A model generated the notes under the pieces. The model ran no database searches, was not told where the DNA came from, and saw nothing but the letters and a program-made list of their open reading frames with translations. A DNA stretch of 64,000 nt from Sipunculus nudus (lineage: Eukaryota; Annelida; Sipuncula; Golfingiida; Sipunculidae): positions 29,632,901-29,696,900 of the forward strand of contig CM049317.1 of the NCBI GenBank assembly GCA_026874595.1, read 5' to 3'. The position numbers and the translations under genes were made by a program. Positions 1 to 12,800 of this stretch are shown piece after piece (the stretch's first letter is position 1; every line of letters begins with the position of its first letter).

Positions 1-1447
1 GCAGTCATCTTATTTATGTCAGAACGAAACAAGCACAATGTAATTTTCATAGGAAAACTGAAACAGAAACATATAACAAAAGTGTAAACATCAGATTGGG
101 CGGATTTCAGCAATAGAGGTAATTTGTGTCGTAAATGATGACCGGATTTTTTATTGTATCTCACTGAAGGAGACTTATACTGTAATATAGATATATGTAT
201 ATACCCTGTATCTGTGTAGTTTTTTTGTCCCGTCGGTTACTCTAGCCCTTCGATCGAAGGCATGAGACTTGTAAAAAATACAGAACGGAATTTAATATGA
301 CCATAATGAAATAGAAACTAAAACAGCTGCACAAACTATCATTTTTTACTTATCATAAGAATGATTTTTAAATTGATTATATTTTAAAGGGTTGATTGAT
401 TTAAAGAAATGTCTAGAAAAGTATAATATTCACTCCAAAATTACATACTAGTATATTTTGCATACAGCATGATATGCAGATTATGCAACGCCATAATACT
501 GAAAAACTTAATTTTCATTTGCCGCATTTTAGAGTTTTTTGCAATGTTTTATGTATAAAATCAAAAAGTTAAAGCAATTTGTTTAAATAGCATTTTTGTC
601 AAATTAGCCCAGGTTTCCATGGAAACGATCAATTTTAAAGCAATTTTGTCATTTGCGAGCTGAGCATACCGTAGCTATGGAATCTACACCCTTCATTTAC
701 CCTGCAAATACTATACGCCAAAAATTAAAACAATTTGAATTCAAGTTTAAGACTTTTGGAATATTGACACTGTCTGTACAAAGTCTCTAATAATTGCATC
801 GGAAGTATCAGTAGTGACGCCTGTTAGCATCATTTAAAACCGTGTGTGGTAATACTACATATAATTTATCACCTGAAAAGCAAGATGTCTTCCAAACTGG
901 GTCATTGTGCGTTCTGCTCATCCTGTCAACGTGACAATTTTTTTTCATAGTTTAGGTGGCTATATAAAAATTCAAACTTCAGTATTCATAGAGTTCTCTT
1001 TTTTGTCTACTCCATCATATTCTAAAACCAAGGTTTATTGATAAATCTAAACTTAAGGTTGTTTGATTAAAAGGATTCTTCTCCAATATGAATATTTTTC
1101 GTTACACACAAATAAAAGCTTCATAAAGTAATATAATACAAAATCATTAATTCCCTGGGCATCACAGGCTTTTATCAAATACGTTGTTATTATGATAAGG
1201 ATAACCTGTAATTGTCATTCTACAGCGTTCAAAACCGAAAAGAATTTATTTGTTAAAATTTTATTTGCTGAAATCAAACCAGAACACTTCTAGAATGGAC
1301 GCACAAGGAAGTCTATTGTGATGTTTAAATGACGAATTATTTGCCGACAGAGACCCCCCAACAGATTTGTGGCCGTATAGTAATACATGATTTCATTTTT
1401 GACGGTCAGGGCAGAGATTTGTAGCAAATCATAAAGACTTTGCACCA

Positions 1448-1463
1448 TATATATATATACATT

Positions 1464-1508
<45 letters not shown>
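1448..1508. repeat. (TA)n microsatellite
   Basis: Nearly pure TA dinucleotide run, interrupted once by a short ATTTG segment. It is self-complementary and could extrude as a cruciform. Confidence 0.95.
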
Positions 1509-1509
<1 letters not shown>

Positions 1510-1550
1510 CAAATATTTTATATAATATAATTCGGGGGGGGGGTATTCAC

Positions 1551-1772
1551 GAGGCCTATAGCTCAGAGAATATGGGTAACAGAAACCTTATTTAGGTTTC
1601 TAAAAAGATTTTTCGTGGACCTCCCAGGTTCAAGTATGAAGATTCGAGGTGTAACGGTTACGATCTGTGCTATGTTTATGGACGGACGGACAGACAGTCG
1701 GACAGACGGACGACGGACAAAGAGTGATCGTTATAGCTCAGATGACTTTCAGTCAGATGAGCTAAAAAAAAG
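1551..1772 (-). repeat. dispersed repeat, same family as 58905-59660
   Basis: On the minus strand this reads AGCTCATCTGACTGAAAGTC, then a (GTCC/GTCT)n-rich stretch, then GGGAGGTCCACGAAAAATC and ATATTCTCTGAGCTATAG. The same order of blocks occurs on the plus strand from 58905. The place where the 59-kb copy has a perfect hormone-response-type palindrome is here degraded to AGGTTTCTGTTACCC. I do not recognise a named transposon family. Confidence 0.75.
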
Positions 1773-1839
1773 ACTCGCAACGCTTTAGAAAGGTTCATGC
1801 AGAAATACGCTATTAATATTCAACTGTATAGAAAATTAT

Positions 1840-1841
<2 letters not shown>

Positions 1842-1909
<68 letters not shown>
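1842..1909. repeat. (TA)n microsatellite
   Basis: Uninterrupted TA run of about 68 bases. Confidence 0.95.
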
Positions 1910-1911
<2 letters not shown>

Positions 1912-2203
1912 ACCGTTTTCGGGTTGATTTACAGTAATGAAGATAAAAGTCCATAAATTTTACCCATTTATCAATTCAAGTACAAATGCAACGTTTGGTG
2001 AAACATGTCTTAGCAACTGAATCAGTGAACTGTGTAAATAACAAAAAAAAAAAAACTTCACCCGTTTTGCCCTTTAGACCATGCATAACGTTTGGGATAA
2101 CACGTATACATTCAAATATATCGGGTGTTGTTTGTTCTTCAAACGATCTGCGCATTATTAAGCGTAGTGATTATTGTGTTTCGGTGCGAGTGCTAAGCGA
2201 GTA

Positions 2204-2237
2204 ATGGCCGCGGGAAAGGGTAATAACAAGATAGAAG
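2204..2237 (+). CDS. SnoaL-like gene, coding exon 1
   Basis: Begins MAAGKGNNKIE and ends in phase 1 at a GTATGT donor. G at -3 and +4 around the ATG gives good start context. The next exon completes the split Glu codon. Confidence 0.62.
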
Positions 2238-5200
2238 GTATGTTAACGGCGTTAAAATTACCTTCTCTCCACCATGACATGTTATTTTCTCATCGTTATT
2301 GGTTAGTTATTTGGTTGGTTGGTTTTTGGTTTGTCTGGCTGCAACTTCACTAAAAAGTTATGAATGATAATATGTAAGATACTTCGGATGTCCATGATTT
2401 ACTTTTATAAGGGTTCTGTACCTATGTGTAAAGGGCCAGTTTGTTTATCCCGACCCAGGGCATTAAAAGTATAAACATATTGATTTTACATGGATTATAC
2501 TAAAAGTTATAATAACTAATCGAGGCACTCTCCATGACTCAGGTGTATGTGTTCGGTAGAGGCAGGAATTGCCTTTGTTCTTGCGGGCAGGGTTGACTTG
2601 TGATCCAGCACATTCCTGGGACACACGTCTGCATTACTTTATTTCATACATTTCTTACGTTTAAGAAGACCAGGTTCCTGTTGTATTTTGGAACTGGTGA
2701 TCCAAAATGTTGGCGGAGGTGTATATGCGTTCTCTGACTGCTTTTCTGATCTCCCTTTTTTAATCAGTGCAGATTGCAAAGTTTAATATACAAGGCCTGA
2801 AGTGGTGGCTTCTGTATTCTTAAAAACTGATTTGCATGCAGGCTGCAGTAATAGCAAGAATTAATTGCTTTGAACTAACGTATACTAATTTAAGATAAAT
2901 GGATGGAGGAAGCGTGAAGGTATTTAGAGTGTTTTTAAAGCACCGAACCATTGGGAATTTAGCCTGGGAATTCCTTCTGGCAGAATCTGTAATACAACTA
3001 AAGCGAGAACTCAACATAATACAGAAAATTAGTTAAACCTATTACCTGTGATTATTAGGCCTATTTTGACTAAAGATCCGTTCTGAAAAAACAAAAAGCA
3101 AAACCATGTTACATTTTACATAATATATTTCGACTTAATTAAAATTGAATAGCTTCTGGGAAAGAAGCAGTTTGAGCCATTGAGGATTTTAAGTCAGACG
3201 TGTCTTAGTTGTGTGTGCTACGTTTCGCCATCGAGAACCAAATATATAACACAAAGACTCATAGTTCTTTCAAATGAACTATTCTACGTAGACGTATCGT
3301 ATCTTCAGGGTATGTGCAACTGCCTGTGACCACCACAAGTACATCATTCCTATATTTCCCTTTTAGAGGTCCGTAAGCAGAAAATGGCCAGATATCGCAA
3401 GGTCAACGATTGCATAAGGGACCGTCGGTACTTCTCCCTCGTGTTTATGGACGATGCGGTATTTCTTACTCCCGGTCAACCTCCAGTCGTCGGAAGAGGT
3501 AACACATTACCTGGCTATCGATTAAATATACCTTTTATCCACGAGTACGCGCACCGGATGTAACGGTCAAATGTCCTGCTCCAGTAAGCTTAAATTGCGA
3601 TTTTGTTCAATTAATCAAAATAATTGTTAGATACTCGGGAACTTTATCCTAAAGATAATATTGCTTCGTGAGATATTTCAAATACGATCTTTCTTTGCCG
3701 ATAAGAGAGACCCGAACACTTATTGTTGATCATAGCCTACAGATGTCGCTACAGCGTTTAATTTACCTGGAAATATCTTGATCGACTCACAATTGTTGTT
3801 ACAATGTTCTCCACCTAACACAAAACATGACTAATCTTAAACTTTGCTCCGGTTTGTTGAAACAGTCCAGGACGCATGTATATATTTATTCAGTTGACAC
3901 AAACCACGGTTATCTGTCATCAAATCGCTTCTTGTCAGAGCCGCCGATACCCGTATCCCTCCTTTTTCAAGACTCGAATTATCGATATACCTGATTTTAA
4001 TTATTTCAGATGCAATATCAGATTTCATAAGGGAACATTATGAATCTGGACAATTGGGCCATATTGACTTTGAGAAGCCGAATATTCAGCTGTATGATAA
4101 CGATACCGTCTGCAAGTACTGGGTGTTGTTTGACATGTACAACAAGAACAGAGACAAGTGTATATCAGGAAAGTACGTTTAATCATGTGGTCTCCCATGT
4201 ATATTTGCTGTGATCGAGATTTCATAATGAAGCGAAAATATGGGATCGATAGAGGTCATCCAACACAGATTATAAATGATCCTCGATTCAAATCTAGATC
4301 CGGTTTAACAACGCCATTTCATGAGACAGAATCCTCGGAATTTACGTTAATAGTTTTCTTAATGTATGTTCAGATCTTGCAAAATAATAAGGCTGACAGA
4401 AAAAACACCAACACCAGTATGTTAAACTGACTTCCTTGATTTGATTATAATAAAATTTGAATTAAAATTAGCCTTAATAATGAAAATAACTTTTCTGAGT
4501 TTAAATATAAAAAAGGGGTTTGAAACTGTATTTATTTTGCTTTTACGCATAACAGACAAGTGTCATCTGCACGTATGTGTCCGCTCAGACTACTGCACTA
4601 CTATCAGAAAAAAAAAATTATGCTCTTTTACAGAGGTCATGTGATATGGAGAAAACAGGCCGAAACAGGAGAATGGTTTATTCAAACAGATATGTTCAAC
4701 GAAAGTCGCTAGTTAGGTTAAAACATTAAGTAGATAAAACCCAAATTATAGCTATTGAAAATCAGCCATGTAGGAGATACAGATAGACGCAAAAAGAATA
4801 AGGAAAAAGAACACCAAAAAAAGTTGAAATCGAAGGTTATGCACCTAAATCTTTTACTCAGTTGTATGCATATACAAATAATCTCATCAAAATTTAAAAA
4901 TCCCCCACCCCCCTTTATGTCTTAATATATCCTCTGTTGGGTATGTGCTGTGCCTTGCAAAGTGTTGTGTCTAAATGGAGATGAAACGGTGTTTTACCAT
5001 GAATATTACCAAAACGATCGATTTTTGGATGAACGTCAGTAGTAATGATATCGAAAATAATGCATATTGCATTAGACGATCCATATTAACAATGTCTGCT
5101 TTTAGCCTCAAAATTAACAACGGAAGAAAAAAACGTAGGGCTTTTATCTGAGGTAAAAAGGGACGGGTCACAGATCTGGCACGGTCATCCTTTGCTGGCA

Positions 5201-6846
5201 CCACCTCAACACGGTTATGAGGGTTTATTTTCCAATTAATGTTAAAAGGTGACTCACCTATGATCGCTTGTCTCTTATATATAGTGCATAACGTAATAAC
5301 TGAGGGGGGGGGGGGGGGGGTCATATTCCAGCATACCAACAATATCTCCGCCAGGTGTCGACAGGCATTATGTTTTCCCTTGAGCTATTTGGTTTGTCTG
5401 TGTGCAATTTTCCGCAAGACGTTCGGAACAGTTTTTTTGTTGAAATTATGTCGAAGTTTAGGATAAAATCCAAGAAACAAATTTTTAAAGTTTGGAAGTA
5501 ATCTGACTCACTAGAACGAATGTTTAATTCACAGGATTTAAATTTATCCCATTGAGACTTACTAACTTTTTTTTATGATAAAGCTATTCTTTGGTAGGGG
5601 GCATTCATTTCCTGATGAGCTATGATGGAGTTGTGACAAAGATCTCCTGTTTTGCCTTATACTTGACTAGGCCCATGACGAAGATTTGTGGTCTCTGACT
5701 TTTTTCTAATTAATGTTATATTTTTAGTGAATGTTTGCCAAACACTAAGCTGATACTTAACATGTCGAATCCAGCTGACAAGAACACAGTGCGTAAGGTT
5801 TGTTTTTATAGGAATCTCATTGCTCCAACCTCACCGTATATGCTGGTTCATTAACAATCTGTAAATCATATCCTCACCATATGCTTTGGTGAACAGGCCT
5901 GCTTTAGCTATAATGCATCATTGCATATAACTAAAACTCTCCAGGCTGTCCGGTTAAATGTAAATGTGTTTTATACGAGTGAAATAACTCTAAATAGTTG
6001 GTTCTGTATAATCAATCATAACCCAACCGTAGTGATGACGGCAAACTGGGTCGCAGCCTCGTCATGTCCTTACAGACATGTTCATAAGTGGCCGTTACTA
6101 GCAACGCCACCTTAATAACTTATAAAATTATTATCATGGTGGAAAATGCATTTAACGATTTTTCAAACGTTTACTAGCCAGAGAAAAAAAATCCTAATTA
6201 GAAATGGTGTATCGGGATATGTTGGTTTTGTATCATCATTTTGTATAATAAATCAAATGCAGATAAATTTTAACATGAGGTAGATCGACTTTTTCACGTA
6301 ATGAATTGTAAAAAATAAACTGAATGTGATATAATTGTAAAAACAAACCAGTGAATGGCATTGGGCATTGGTTAGATGAAGTATATGAAAGGTTAGATTT
6401 ATTTTACATTTTCTTCCTGTTTGGCCATTTTCTTATAATATTTTTTTTTCAAACATAAAAAAATCAGAGCCATGCTTTGTTATTTATGTTCACGCTCTTA
6501 TTTTTACAACAGGCAACAGGTTATTTCTTAAAATGAAAGAAAATTTCAACAGATGAGGAAAAATTTATAATAACAATCCTACTTTAACTTAAGGATGTGG
6601 GTAAAAAAAAGGTTAAAGCGCTCTATACTTTGCCGATACACTTCTCTTTGCCTCCGATCTCTCTCCGTCTGTTGACGTTGTCCTCATGTTCTTGAGTCCT
6701 GTCGTATCACATCCCGCGCTCTTATCGACCCCTGATCGGTTTATTCCTCCCAGTTTCTTGATACCGCTCTTGCGGCTGCCATTTTGAGTATATATTAAAA
6801 GATAGACATCACAGGTCGCATGTCGGAACTATTGGTATAAGGTTTG

Positions 6847-6877
<31 letters not shown>

Positions 6878-6892
6878 TAATAATAATAATAA

Positions 6893-6951
<59 letters not shown>

Positions 6952-7158
6952 CGGGTCATAATATACAATTTGTACAGCTCTTTGTTTTTAATTAAGTTAT
7001 GAAAAATATTCAATGAAGATTTTTGTTATTGGTTTATTGAAAAAAAAGACTGGTCATATAACATACAGCGGCAAGTATATATACATTTCAAACACTATAG
7101 CTAAATCTTGCAAGATTATATAAAACAACCATTAGCGGTCATATATTTAGATTAACAG

Positions 7159-7217
<59 letters not shown>

Positions 7218-8620
7218 TAATCCAATTTCATTCAAGGACTAAAGAATAAGAAATTTCCCATAACACAGCAAGTGCTATTCGGAATAAATGAAGGTTTTCC
7301 TAGAAATTCCAAAACAAAACGACTAATCATGAGTGCTTTTTTTTAACTATATTGAAGCGGTTTCATTCGACAGCAGATCGTGTCCACCATCTCATCTTTG
7401 TTCTATACATTTGCTATCTAAATATATAGAGTGATCCTGGGGCCTACACGGAAATTTGTTACGCATCACAAGCATAAAATACATGATTTCAGAAAATTTC
7501 TTCCAAAAGCACGCTAGGGCCATTACACCAAGCAAGTAAGGTCTAAAAATAAAAGGTATGGTTTTCAGGCACCCCCCCCCCCAAAAAAAAAATAAAATAA
7601 AATAAAAGGTATTGTTCTCAGGAACCGAATGCGTAATATCATCAAATATTTTTATTTTGTTTTCAAAAGAAACTTACCTATTTGAGTTCCAGCCGCTCGG
7701 ATATTTCTTTCAAAAAGATAAAATCATACAATGATAAAATAAATAGGTTATTATCATCCCATTTCCCTTATCATAAGTCATTTTAATCGAAACATACAAA
7801 AAATTTAAAATAAAAAAACCGCCCGCCCGCATTGTTTATGATAAAAAGAGCCTGAGAACCTAACCTTATTTTTTGGCCGAAGGGGAAGGAAAGATATATC
7901 ATGAAACACAAGCTTCAATAAAAATACAAACATTGTAAGAAAGCCTTGACATTTAAATTATTGCGTAATATTTAAAATTCATATAAAATTACTAGGAACA
8001 TAAATGAACTTAATGATATGGACTTGCATTTTAACCAGGCTGTCTCATGCTTAATACAGAGCAAATCACTGTTCCATCATTGCATCCAAGCTTGGAGAAA
8101 CTAAGCTTTAACTACATAACGAAAAGGAAATCAGCCGGCAATATATATGAGCAAACAAGAACGATGAAACTAGTCTTAGCAGCTATAAACATGATTCTGT
8201 AATGTTTACCTGGGGTTAGTATAGAATGGAAACTTAGGAAGCACATACTAAAACAGCCTAATTAAGTTAACGACCTTAATCACCATTCAATAAATAAATG
8301 TACATGTATTGTGTAGAACAAACAAATATCATCAGTCATAAATCAAATCAGGTAAGCACCTTAAATATGTAGACATGTGAAAGCGCCTGGTTAGACTTTT
8401 ACAAACATAAACATACAAAAATCAGAAAAGCATGCCGAATGACCCTGATCAGTGCAGGAGTCTTAACTTTTCAGTCTCAAAAATCCAAAATATGCATGTA
8501 GTTTCTGTATTATTTCATCCTATTAAAGCGCCTTAACATTGCGTCCTTCAGCTACAGTATGTACCGCGTGACTATGGCTGGGATAGATGGCGCTTCAGGG
8601 TACTCCACTATATTCCCTAA
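2204..8620 (+). CDS. SnoaL-like / DUF4440-type small protein (5-exon model)
   Basis: The model joins exons 2204-2237, 3367-3498, 4010-4172, 5728-5797 and, tentatively, 8552- or 8558-8620, giving 153-155 residues. That fits the 130-150 residues usual for the NTF2-like SnoaL/DUF4440 fold. Residues about 20-75 read ARYRKVNDCIRDRRYFSLVF, then MDDAVFLTPGQPPVVGRDAI: the acidic-DAV-hydrophobic-PPGxPPVxGRxAI pattern is the family hallmark. Later segments (KYWVLFDMYNKNRD; GWDRWRFRVLHYIP) fit the beta strands and the closing G-W-R/K-hydrophobic strand. There is no signal peptide, so it is probably cytosolic. The start ATG has G at -3 and +4. Family members include isomerases, cyclases and non-enzymatic binding proteins, so the substrate cannot be told. 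It converges on the plakin gene 0.5 kb away. The first four exons are solid; the last is weaker. Confidence 0.68.
2478..2580 (-). repeat. SINE body fragment
   Basis: TTTTACATGGATTATACTAA, AGTTATAATAACTAAT and CGAGGCACTCTCCATG match 60178-60280. The tRNA-like head is missing. Confidence 0.6.
3367..3498 (+). CDS. SnoaL-like gene, coding exon 2
   Basis: Preceded by a CCCTTTTAG acceptor and followed by GTAACA; phase 1 at both ends. It encodes the family's N-terminal helix and the signature MDDAVFLTPGQPPVVGR. Confidence 0.8.
4010..4172 (+). CDS. SnoaL-like gene, coding exon 3
   Basis: Acceptor TTATTTCAG, donor GTACGT, phase 1 in and phase 2 out. It encodes DAISDFIREHYESGQLGH and the following beta-strand segment with KYWVLFDMY, which continues the SnoaL-like fold. 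Confidence 0.8.
5728..5797 (+). CDS. SnoaL-like gene, coding exon 4
   Basis: Acceptor TATATTTTTAG restores the split Asn codon; reads NECLPNTKLILNMSNPADKN. Two donors compete: GTAAGG after 5792 (phase 1) and GTTTGT after 5797 (phase 0). Only the second joins in frame to the terminal exon proposed at 8558. Reading through with no further splice gives a stop about 18 codons later. Confidence 0.6.
6848..6950. repeat. (ATA)n followed by (TTA)n, hairpin-forming microsatellite
   Basis: About 45 bases of ATA repeats run directly into about 50 bases of TTA repeats. The two halves are reverse complements, so the tract can fold on itself. Confidence 0.9.
7163..7214. repeat. (TA)n microsatellite
   Basis: Pure TA run of about 52 bases. 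Confidence 0.95.
7540..7878. mobile_element. decayed Harbinger-like MITE
   Basis: The left end reads AAGGTATGGTTTTCAGGCAC and the right end reads GCCTGAGAACCTAACCTT followed by TTTTTTGGCC. These inverted ends match those of the cleaner element at 24129-24431. Both have internal CCGCCCGCCCGC-type blocks. No clear target duplication remains. Too short to encode a transposase. Confidence 0.65.
8558..8620 (+). CDS. candidate terminal exon of the SnoaL-like gene
   Basis: After a CTACAG acceptor (or TCCTTCAG, which adds two codons from 8552) the frame reads YVPRDYGWDRWRFRVLHYIP then TAA. The Gly-Trp-x-x-Trp-Arg-Phe-Arg-Val ending resembles the last beta strand of SnoaL-like domains. The exon is very short and lies 2.8 kb downstream, so a cDNA would be needed to confirm it. 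Confidence 0.42.
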   Translation, partial: YVPRDYGWDRWRFRVLHYIP

Positions 8621-9125
8621 GGATAGGCATGGAACATTGACAATCAATTCTAGCGCTTGATGTAGGTGAAACGTCGTTCCATTAATCTTATATAGAAAGT
8701 AAACTTACTATGTAACAAGATACATCAATATATTGCATAAATGTGCGTCTGTGAAAGTGTTTTCATCCTTTTTAACACAAAAAGGTTTTTTCGCTTCTAC
8801 AACCGGAAGGTACTAAATCCATAAGGGAGAAGAAGTAATATCTCACTTTCTTCACAGTAAGTGCCCATACTTTCAGACATACTGATCATTCAATAGTAAT
8901 TTTGGTCCCAAATTGACTCTAAACATTTGTTTTAATGAAATATTTACGGGTTATGTTGGTCTCATCATGTTACACAAGGAATATTTGCCCAAACGTCTTT
9001 GGACAAAACTGGGTACACTCTCAACGGAGTACTGTGTAGCGGTAACCAAGCCAACCATGGTGCATTCTGTGGGTGTGTGTCCTTACGCTGCCCAAAGCGA
9101 ACTCCGGGTTATATAGTCTTGTGTG
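8621..9125. other. convergent intergenic / 3' UTR space
   Basis: Lies between the SnoaL-like stop and the plakin stop on the opposite strand. It probably contains one or both 3' UTRs. No AATAAA on the plus strand stands out. For the plakin gene the nearest clear minus-strand AATAAA I see is much further on, at 7656-7651. Confidence 0.4.
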
Positions 9126-9841
9126 TTATTGTGTTGTGGTTTCCATTTGCGGAGCGTCACTGTGAAGGCTTGCAAGACTTGAGCTGCGGCTTCTGCTGGA
9201 CATAAGACTTTCAAGAGCTCGCGGGTCGTCACTGTCAACGACCTTGGCCTTGATAAAGCCCTTCTGGAGGGCATCAACCACGCTTATCGTCTGCTGCGTT
9301 TGGTTATTGAAATATGTATTTTCCTCCGCGTTGATAATTGACCGCTTCACCGCCTCGCTGAAATTAATACGCTTCCCTTGCTTATGGTCAAGCACTGACT
9401 GAACCGCCAGGGTCTTCGTGGTGACGTCTACTTCATCATTCTCAGTGCCCTCTTCGAAGTCAACCTGAACAGCTCCACATGTAATGCCGTCATCAATGGT
9501 TATAGTTTCCCCTGAATCTGGATTTACGATAATTTTTTCTTCTACTTTATAAAAGCCTGCCTTGACCGCTTCTTCAACCGCCACCATCTCTTCTGTTCGC
9601 GGGTCCTGGATTGCTCGCACCGTGTAAGGGCGTGTTTCCTTGGTAACGGTCACGTTCAGTATACCAAGAGATTGAGTCTCCTCATGACTCTGTTTCACCT
9701 GGTATGCTTCAAATGTGATCAAACCTTTCCCCATGGCCTCTGGTATATATAGCTGCTCTCCTGTTTTTCTATCTATAAAAGTGCCGGAGGAAGTATCCAA
9801 TATCTTCTTTTCGATGGCGTCGGCCATGGATATTACTTCCC
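9126..9841 (-). CDS. plakin gene, terminal exon 16 (plakin repeats)
   Basis: The longest exon, 237 codons plus TAA. It contains diverged plakin repeats: ADAIEKKILDTSSGTFIDRK (then TGEQLYIPEAMGKGLI), DPRTEEMVAVEEAVKAGFY, NPDSGETITIDDGITCGAV, DHKQGKRINFSEAVKRSII and NQTQQTISVVDALQKGFI. Each shows the D/N-x-x-x-G-x-x-hydrophobic-x-x-x-E/D-A-hydrophobic-x-x-G-hydrophobic-I pattern of the roughly 38-residue unit. Such repeats bind intermediate filaments in plectin and desmoplakin; in invertebrate spectraplakins their role is less clear. The tail is Ser/Arg-rich, recalling the basic tails of other plakins. Confidence 0.88.
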
Positions 9842-12800
9842 CTATAATATCAAACACGTGTACTTAAATATAAAACAAAGTTAATTAAGAAAATAAAATC
9901 TGGTATAGTTTACACAAAATATGAATTGCTCTTATTCTTTCAACACAGGGAAAAAGTAACCTGTTGTTTGTTTGACAATGATATGTAATACCAGCAGGAA
10001 GAAATGATTTGGTGATTCAGTTTAACCTTCCACAGGTCGAAGGAAAGCCAGGTGGCTCTGTCAGTGACCAGAATAAGTAAGTTAAGTAAATGATCAAGGT
10101 CACGTGATAGGCAGCCATATTTAAAATTTCACAGAAGAAAAAAACTGATACCTATGTCAAAATCGTCATAAATGGAGAATAATAATTGATGTCATAGCCA
10201 AATTTGAGCAAAACCTTTTCCAATGATAGACAAGGAATGTGTGTGTCAATCATTTCATAAGAGTGAAGAAGTGATTTCATACAATGTGTTATCTCAATCC
10301 TTCCCGAAGTAAGAAATATATATATATCTGACATATTTTTTTACAATGGTACCAACCTGTCTTCAGAAAAAAATAAATATTTTTTTTACCAGCAGACTTA
10401 TCAAATCTTCATTAATCAAAACATTAAATTTTGAATATTCACAAAAGAGTGACAACTGCTCATTTTCCATGTATAACTATTAAAATATGAGTCATCTGCA
10501 CGTTAGACTTAATACATAGGAGAAGTTACTACATAGTAAAGCATCAATGTGATTGATGCACTGACAGCGCTTGGTACCAGTTACGTGTGAGTTTACCTGT
10601 CATCGTATCAGTGACACCCGTGATGCTGATGCTCTCCCGCATCTCGCTGGATGAGGAAACATAGTGACTGGTCTCCGCCCGGGTCTGCTGCTGCTGGATA
10701 CTTCCGCTCACTGTCACGTCCAGGACTTCCGGTTCCGGTGCGGCATCAACCACATCGGCTCCTTCCTCTATCATACTCTCCTCTACGGCTTCCGCCATTC
10801 TAAATGTAAAATCGAAATAACTGTTAATCTTTCAGGTTTCCGAATACTTAGCGACTGTTCAGCATGTAGCATAACGTATAGTAGAGCATGCAATTCATCT
10901 TGCAGGAACTCTAACTTTATAAGGTAAAACAAAGTGCAAATGCGATACATTTGACCACCGGTGTTACATAAAACCAGCGTATGATATGTTGAGAGGATAT
11001 GCAAATAAACTGCTGAATTAAACAGTAATGTGTGGAAGCGCTTCGTATTAAATTTACCGTCCCTGAAACTATAACAATAAAAATACCTTAACGATTTATA
11101 TATAAATGCAGTGGAGGGGATCTCAAAAGGATTTTAAATGTTAGAAATGTTCTTTTGTTATCTAAAATTTAATTTATTTGAATTATTGAATAGCCTAAGT
11201 TTTATATTTTTAGTAAGCACGGCCTTTGGCTGGGGAATTAAGATTTATATAGGAGCACAAAGATGATCTGGGCGCATACCGTATGTCAATATAAATGTAG
11301 TGCTGAGATATTCCTAAGTCTGCATTTATTAAAAAAACATACGAATTTCCAACAGAAATTTGTAAATAAGACATGAAAATATCATTTAAGCTTGGTTTGT
11401 AACACAAAAGAGATACAGGAAAGAGAAAAGGAAATTTATATATGTTTTGTCATTTTGTGTCGCACACGACAGTCAACCGTGAAAAAAATTCATGAAAAAA
11501 TCTGAAAACAACACACACAGCCTTGACTTAATTGATTTTACTAATGATGCTTCAATTAGCGAGCAATTAGTATTGAAATATCAACCACTTCTAGGGACAA
11601 CCAGTAATGTGCAAACCCGTACTGTAGTTCTAATGGCGAAATTTCCGGTTCCTGTGGCTTAAGTCCGAGATCTTCTGCTTTCTTCAGCGTTTCTGTCAGT
11701 GCTGAATCATAGGCTCTCAGGTTGTTACACACGGCTGACACCTGTATTTCTGGGATAGTAATAGAAGTATATATACATAACTAAAATAAGAGTTAGCATT
11801 ATAGTAATAAAATGTTATGATTACATCAAATAAGAATTCAACATAAACGATCGCCCTCATGCTGAGAAAATATGATCGGACAACCCCCCTCCCCCCAACA
11901 ACAACAACAACACAAATAAGGACAATCACTCAAGATCTCCGGACAACTCCTTCCGTTTATATAAAAAGGACGACCCCCCCCCCCCCCATAATACCAAGAG
12001 TATCATAATTTTCTTCATTTCAACAATTGATATATCAAGAACTGTATTTTGTCATTATATGGGAAAAAAATGCTAAGTTTTCAACATTATATAAGTCAGA
12101 TTTTAAACCCTTTAGAACAATTGCGAACATTTATGACATTTCAGTGACGTAAATGACACATGTAATACCCTAATTTTCCCAATATGAGATTAAATGATTT
12201 TTCAATCCTTAAAATGACTGACAAAATTATCATGCAGTTTAATTTTTTTTCAGCTGTATTCCTTTAAAGTGAAGAGGACAAAGGGTACTTGTTTGCCAAC
12301 TCTAATAAGTGAGGGAGCATGCCCCCTGTCCCCCATTTCTTTCCATCACGCGTCTCATTGCTCGTCTCTCCGTCTGTAAACTAACATCTTGCTGCGTTCG
12401 TTTCTTGGTTTCCATGCCCGTGTTTATCACATGACCATTTCTTTTGTTATCATTATCCACCTCTGTCTAAAATATTTCCTCAACCCTTTCCCTATTATCT
12501 TGAAGCAAACCTTGTTCCACGTCCGAAAAATGATGAAAGTTTAGGCAGTGAACGGGTTGTTTATACAAATCAGTTGATAATACAGCCCAGAGGTGACGGC
12601 ACCATGGTTTTAGTCATATTAAAATATTTTGGGAAAAATGTTAGCTTTTCCTATTTTTTATGAATCTAGGAAGGAATAACGCTCCACCAGATCCAAAACA
12701 ATATTTATTAATTAATCATTGCTTAACTGCAAAGTAATTAAAACAAATCACAGCTACCTTCCGTGGCGATCATTTGATCCCCTCTGTCTTCTGCTCCTGG

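Larger units (their letters stand above)
1..2203. other. intergenic, AT-rich, no gene seen
   Basis: I see no exon-like reading frame with splice signals here. The stretch is AT-rich and holds two long TA microsatellites and one dispersed repeat, listed separately. The last few hundred bases precede the start codon of the SnoaL-like gene and so should include its promoter and 5' UTR, but no TATA box or initiator stands out. Confidence 0.6.
5822..8550. other. intron or 3' flank of the SnoaL-like gene
   Basis: No other exon-like frame is seen. It holds a (ATA/TTA)n tract, a (TA)n tract and a decayed Harbinger-like MITE, each listed separately. Confidence 0.5.

Noticed and set aside
4971-5342. 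123-codon frame on the minus strand
   Set aside because: Crosses a poly-C/poly-G tract and intron sequence of the SnoaL-like gene; composition and lack of any motif argue against coding.
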